64,000 nt of DNA from Acidovorax sp. sif1233 (lineage in GTDB: Bacteria; Pseudomonadota; Gammaproteobacteria; Burkholderiales; Burkholderiaceae_C), in the NCBI RefSeq assembly GCF_019218755.1, contig NZ_JAHUWZ010000002.1:1-64000 (forward strand), given 5' to 3'. The translations under genes were made by a program, and so were the position numbers. Below are positions 63,312-64,000 of the stretch, piece by piece. Below the pieces are notes generated by a model. It worked only from the letters and a program-made list of their open reading frames with translations. It did not search any database and was not told the DNA's origin. Within the stretch, counting starts at the first letter, position 1, and the number at the start of each line of letters is the position of its first letter.

Positions 63312-63345
63312 CAGTCCGGCGCTCTACCGACTGAGCTATCGAGGA
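63270..63345 (-). tRNA. tRNA-Asn (GTT), copy 1, prophage right border
   Basis: The 76-nt gene has an encoded CCA. The acceptor is TCCTCGA / TCGAGGA, the D arm GCTCAGTCGGTAGAGC, the anticodon loop CTGTTAA (GTT) and the T arm CCTGGTTCGAGCCCAGG. Its 3' end lies on the prophage side. The gene is complete, so integration left it functional. Confidence 0.97.
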
Positions 63346-63396
63346 ATGATCGGTATGTAAAAGGCCCCGCGTACACATGCAGGGCCTGCAAATTCT

Positions 63397-63472
63397 TGGC
63401 TCCTCGACCTGGGCTCGAACCAGGGACCTACGGATTAACAGTCCGGCGCTCTACCGACTGAGCTATCGAGGA
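63397..63472 (-). tRNA. tRNA-Asn (GTT), copy 2
   Basis: Identical over all 76 nt to copy 1 and 51 bp further right, with encoded CCA. Transcription would run from this copy to copy 1. The spacer has a short hairpin (AGGCCC...GGGCCT, 63362-63386) that may be part of the precursor. Confidence 0.97.
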
Positions 63473-63597
63473 ACAAGACTTAGATTATATACATAAAAAA
63501 TGGGCTCCAGCCGCTTCGCGGATGTGCCCGACGATTTGCACGGTGCCCCGGCCGGGAGTGCGGGGCGCATGCCTGGCTGTAGATGCTGCCCATTCGC

Positions 63598-63999
63598 TCA
63601 CTGCGGCTCGGGCCTGCGCCACAGCCAGGCCAGCACGCACGCCATGCAGGTGATGGCGAGCACGGCGATCCAGGTGCGCGTGCCCGTCGCAAACAGCACG
63701 ATCCCACTCAGCACCATGAGGCACGTGGCGCTCCATTTGGCGCGCCGGCTCACGCAGCCTCCCTGGGCCCAGTTGCGCAAGAGCGGGCCGAACAGGCGGT
63801 GGTTCCAGAGCCAGCGGTACAGCCGGGGCGAACTGCGGGCCGCAGCCCATGCCGCCATGAGAATGAACACCGTGGTGGGCAGCCCGGGAACGATGACGCC
63901 GATGATGCCCATCACCAGGCACGCCACGGCAAAGACCAGCAGCAGCCAGCGGGCGGGCCATGGCAAGGGGCGCAGGGGCGGGGCCGTGTCGGTGGAGGC
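63598..63999 (-). CDS. DUF454 family inner-membrane protein (partial at 5' end)
   Basis: At least 133 codons are visible; the frame is open to the window edge, so the start lies outside. DUF454 hallmarks: LVFAVACLVMGIIGVIVPGL, PTTVFILMAAWAAARSSPRL, YRWLWNHRLFGPLLRNWAQG. There are two to three membrane helices, the later ones being LSGIVLFATGTRTWIAVLAI. YbaN-like proteins are of unknown function. This is the first host gene to the right of the prophage and tRNAs. Confidence 0.85.
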   Translation of the reverse strand, partial: ASTDTAPPLRPLPWPARWLLLVFAVACLVMGIIGVIVPGLPTTVFILMAAWAAARSSPRLYRWLWNHRLFGPLLRNWAQGGCVSRRAKWSATCLMVLSGIVLFATGTRTWIAVLAITCMACVLAWLWRRPEPQ

Positions 64000-64000
64000 C

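Overview
The window is high-GC DNA from a betaproteobacterium of the Comamonadaceae, most like Acidovorax. The evidence is the family-typical gene order (sigma factor / DUF3619 / DUF3106 / RDD, then ilvBHC-pssA-leuA), the protein sequences, and a roughly 50 bp repeat family (GCGCTTG... AGCTATCA...) familiar from this family. It is one chromosomal segment interrupted by one apparently complete, roughly 45 kb siphovirus-type prophage.

Host left arm (1-17.8 kb): the C-terminal tail of a chemotaxis receptor; a DUF482/FemAB-like acyltransferase; NAD synthetase and a P-II protein; a minus-strand run of a LOG-family hydrolase, diacylglycerol kinase, RDD protein, DUF3106, DUF3619 and an ECF-type sigma factor; the branched-chain amino acid genes ilvB-ilvH-ilvC; pssA; leuA behind a leucine leader peptide and attenuator; a D,D-peptidase; an IclR regulator; and the two N-degron aminoacyl-tRNA-protein transferases bpt and aat. 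Host right arm (63.27-64 kb): two identical tandem tRNA-Asn genes and a DUF454 membrane protein that runs off the window.

Prophage (about 17.94-63.3 kb): an exported accessory protein; terminase and portal; an odd tRNA-like gene; a MuF head protein fused to a DUF6883 toxin-like domain with a DUF4926 partner gene; a protease-scaffold-capsid fusion; head completion and tail genes, including a chaperone pair joined by a canonical A AAA AAC -1 frameshift site; a 1478-residue tape measure; tail tip and fibre genes; and a lysis module in which a lambda-R-type transglycosylase is fused to a 3TM holin that also has its own internal ribosome site. After an RNA-rich, gene-poor stretch comes an SOS-boxed umuDC pair. 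A divergent ribbon-helix-helix switch with palindromic operators follows, then CII and a long rightward early operon of small overlapping genes that includes a compact tyrosine recombinase, a J-domain protein, an orphan cytosine methyltransferase and a primase-helicase. The right end has an origin-like repeat region, a full-length tyrosine recombinase, a small HTH-like protein and a large serine recombinase whose reading frame ends inside the host tRNA-Asn.

How it may work (inference): the serine recombinase probably catalyses integration at tRNA-Asn. The RHH pair and CII probably set lysogeny, since no CI-type repressor is visible. SOS induction is at least wired to umuDC. A 23 bp near-identical sequence upstream of both the terminase block and the capsid block is a candidate late control element.
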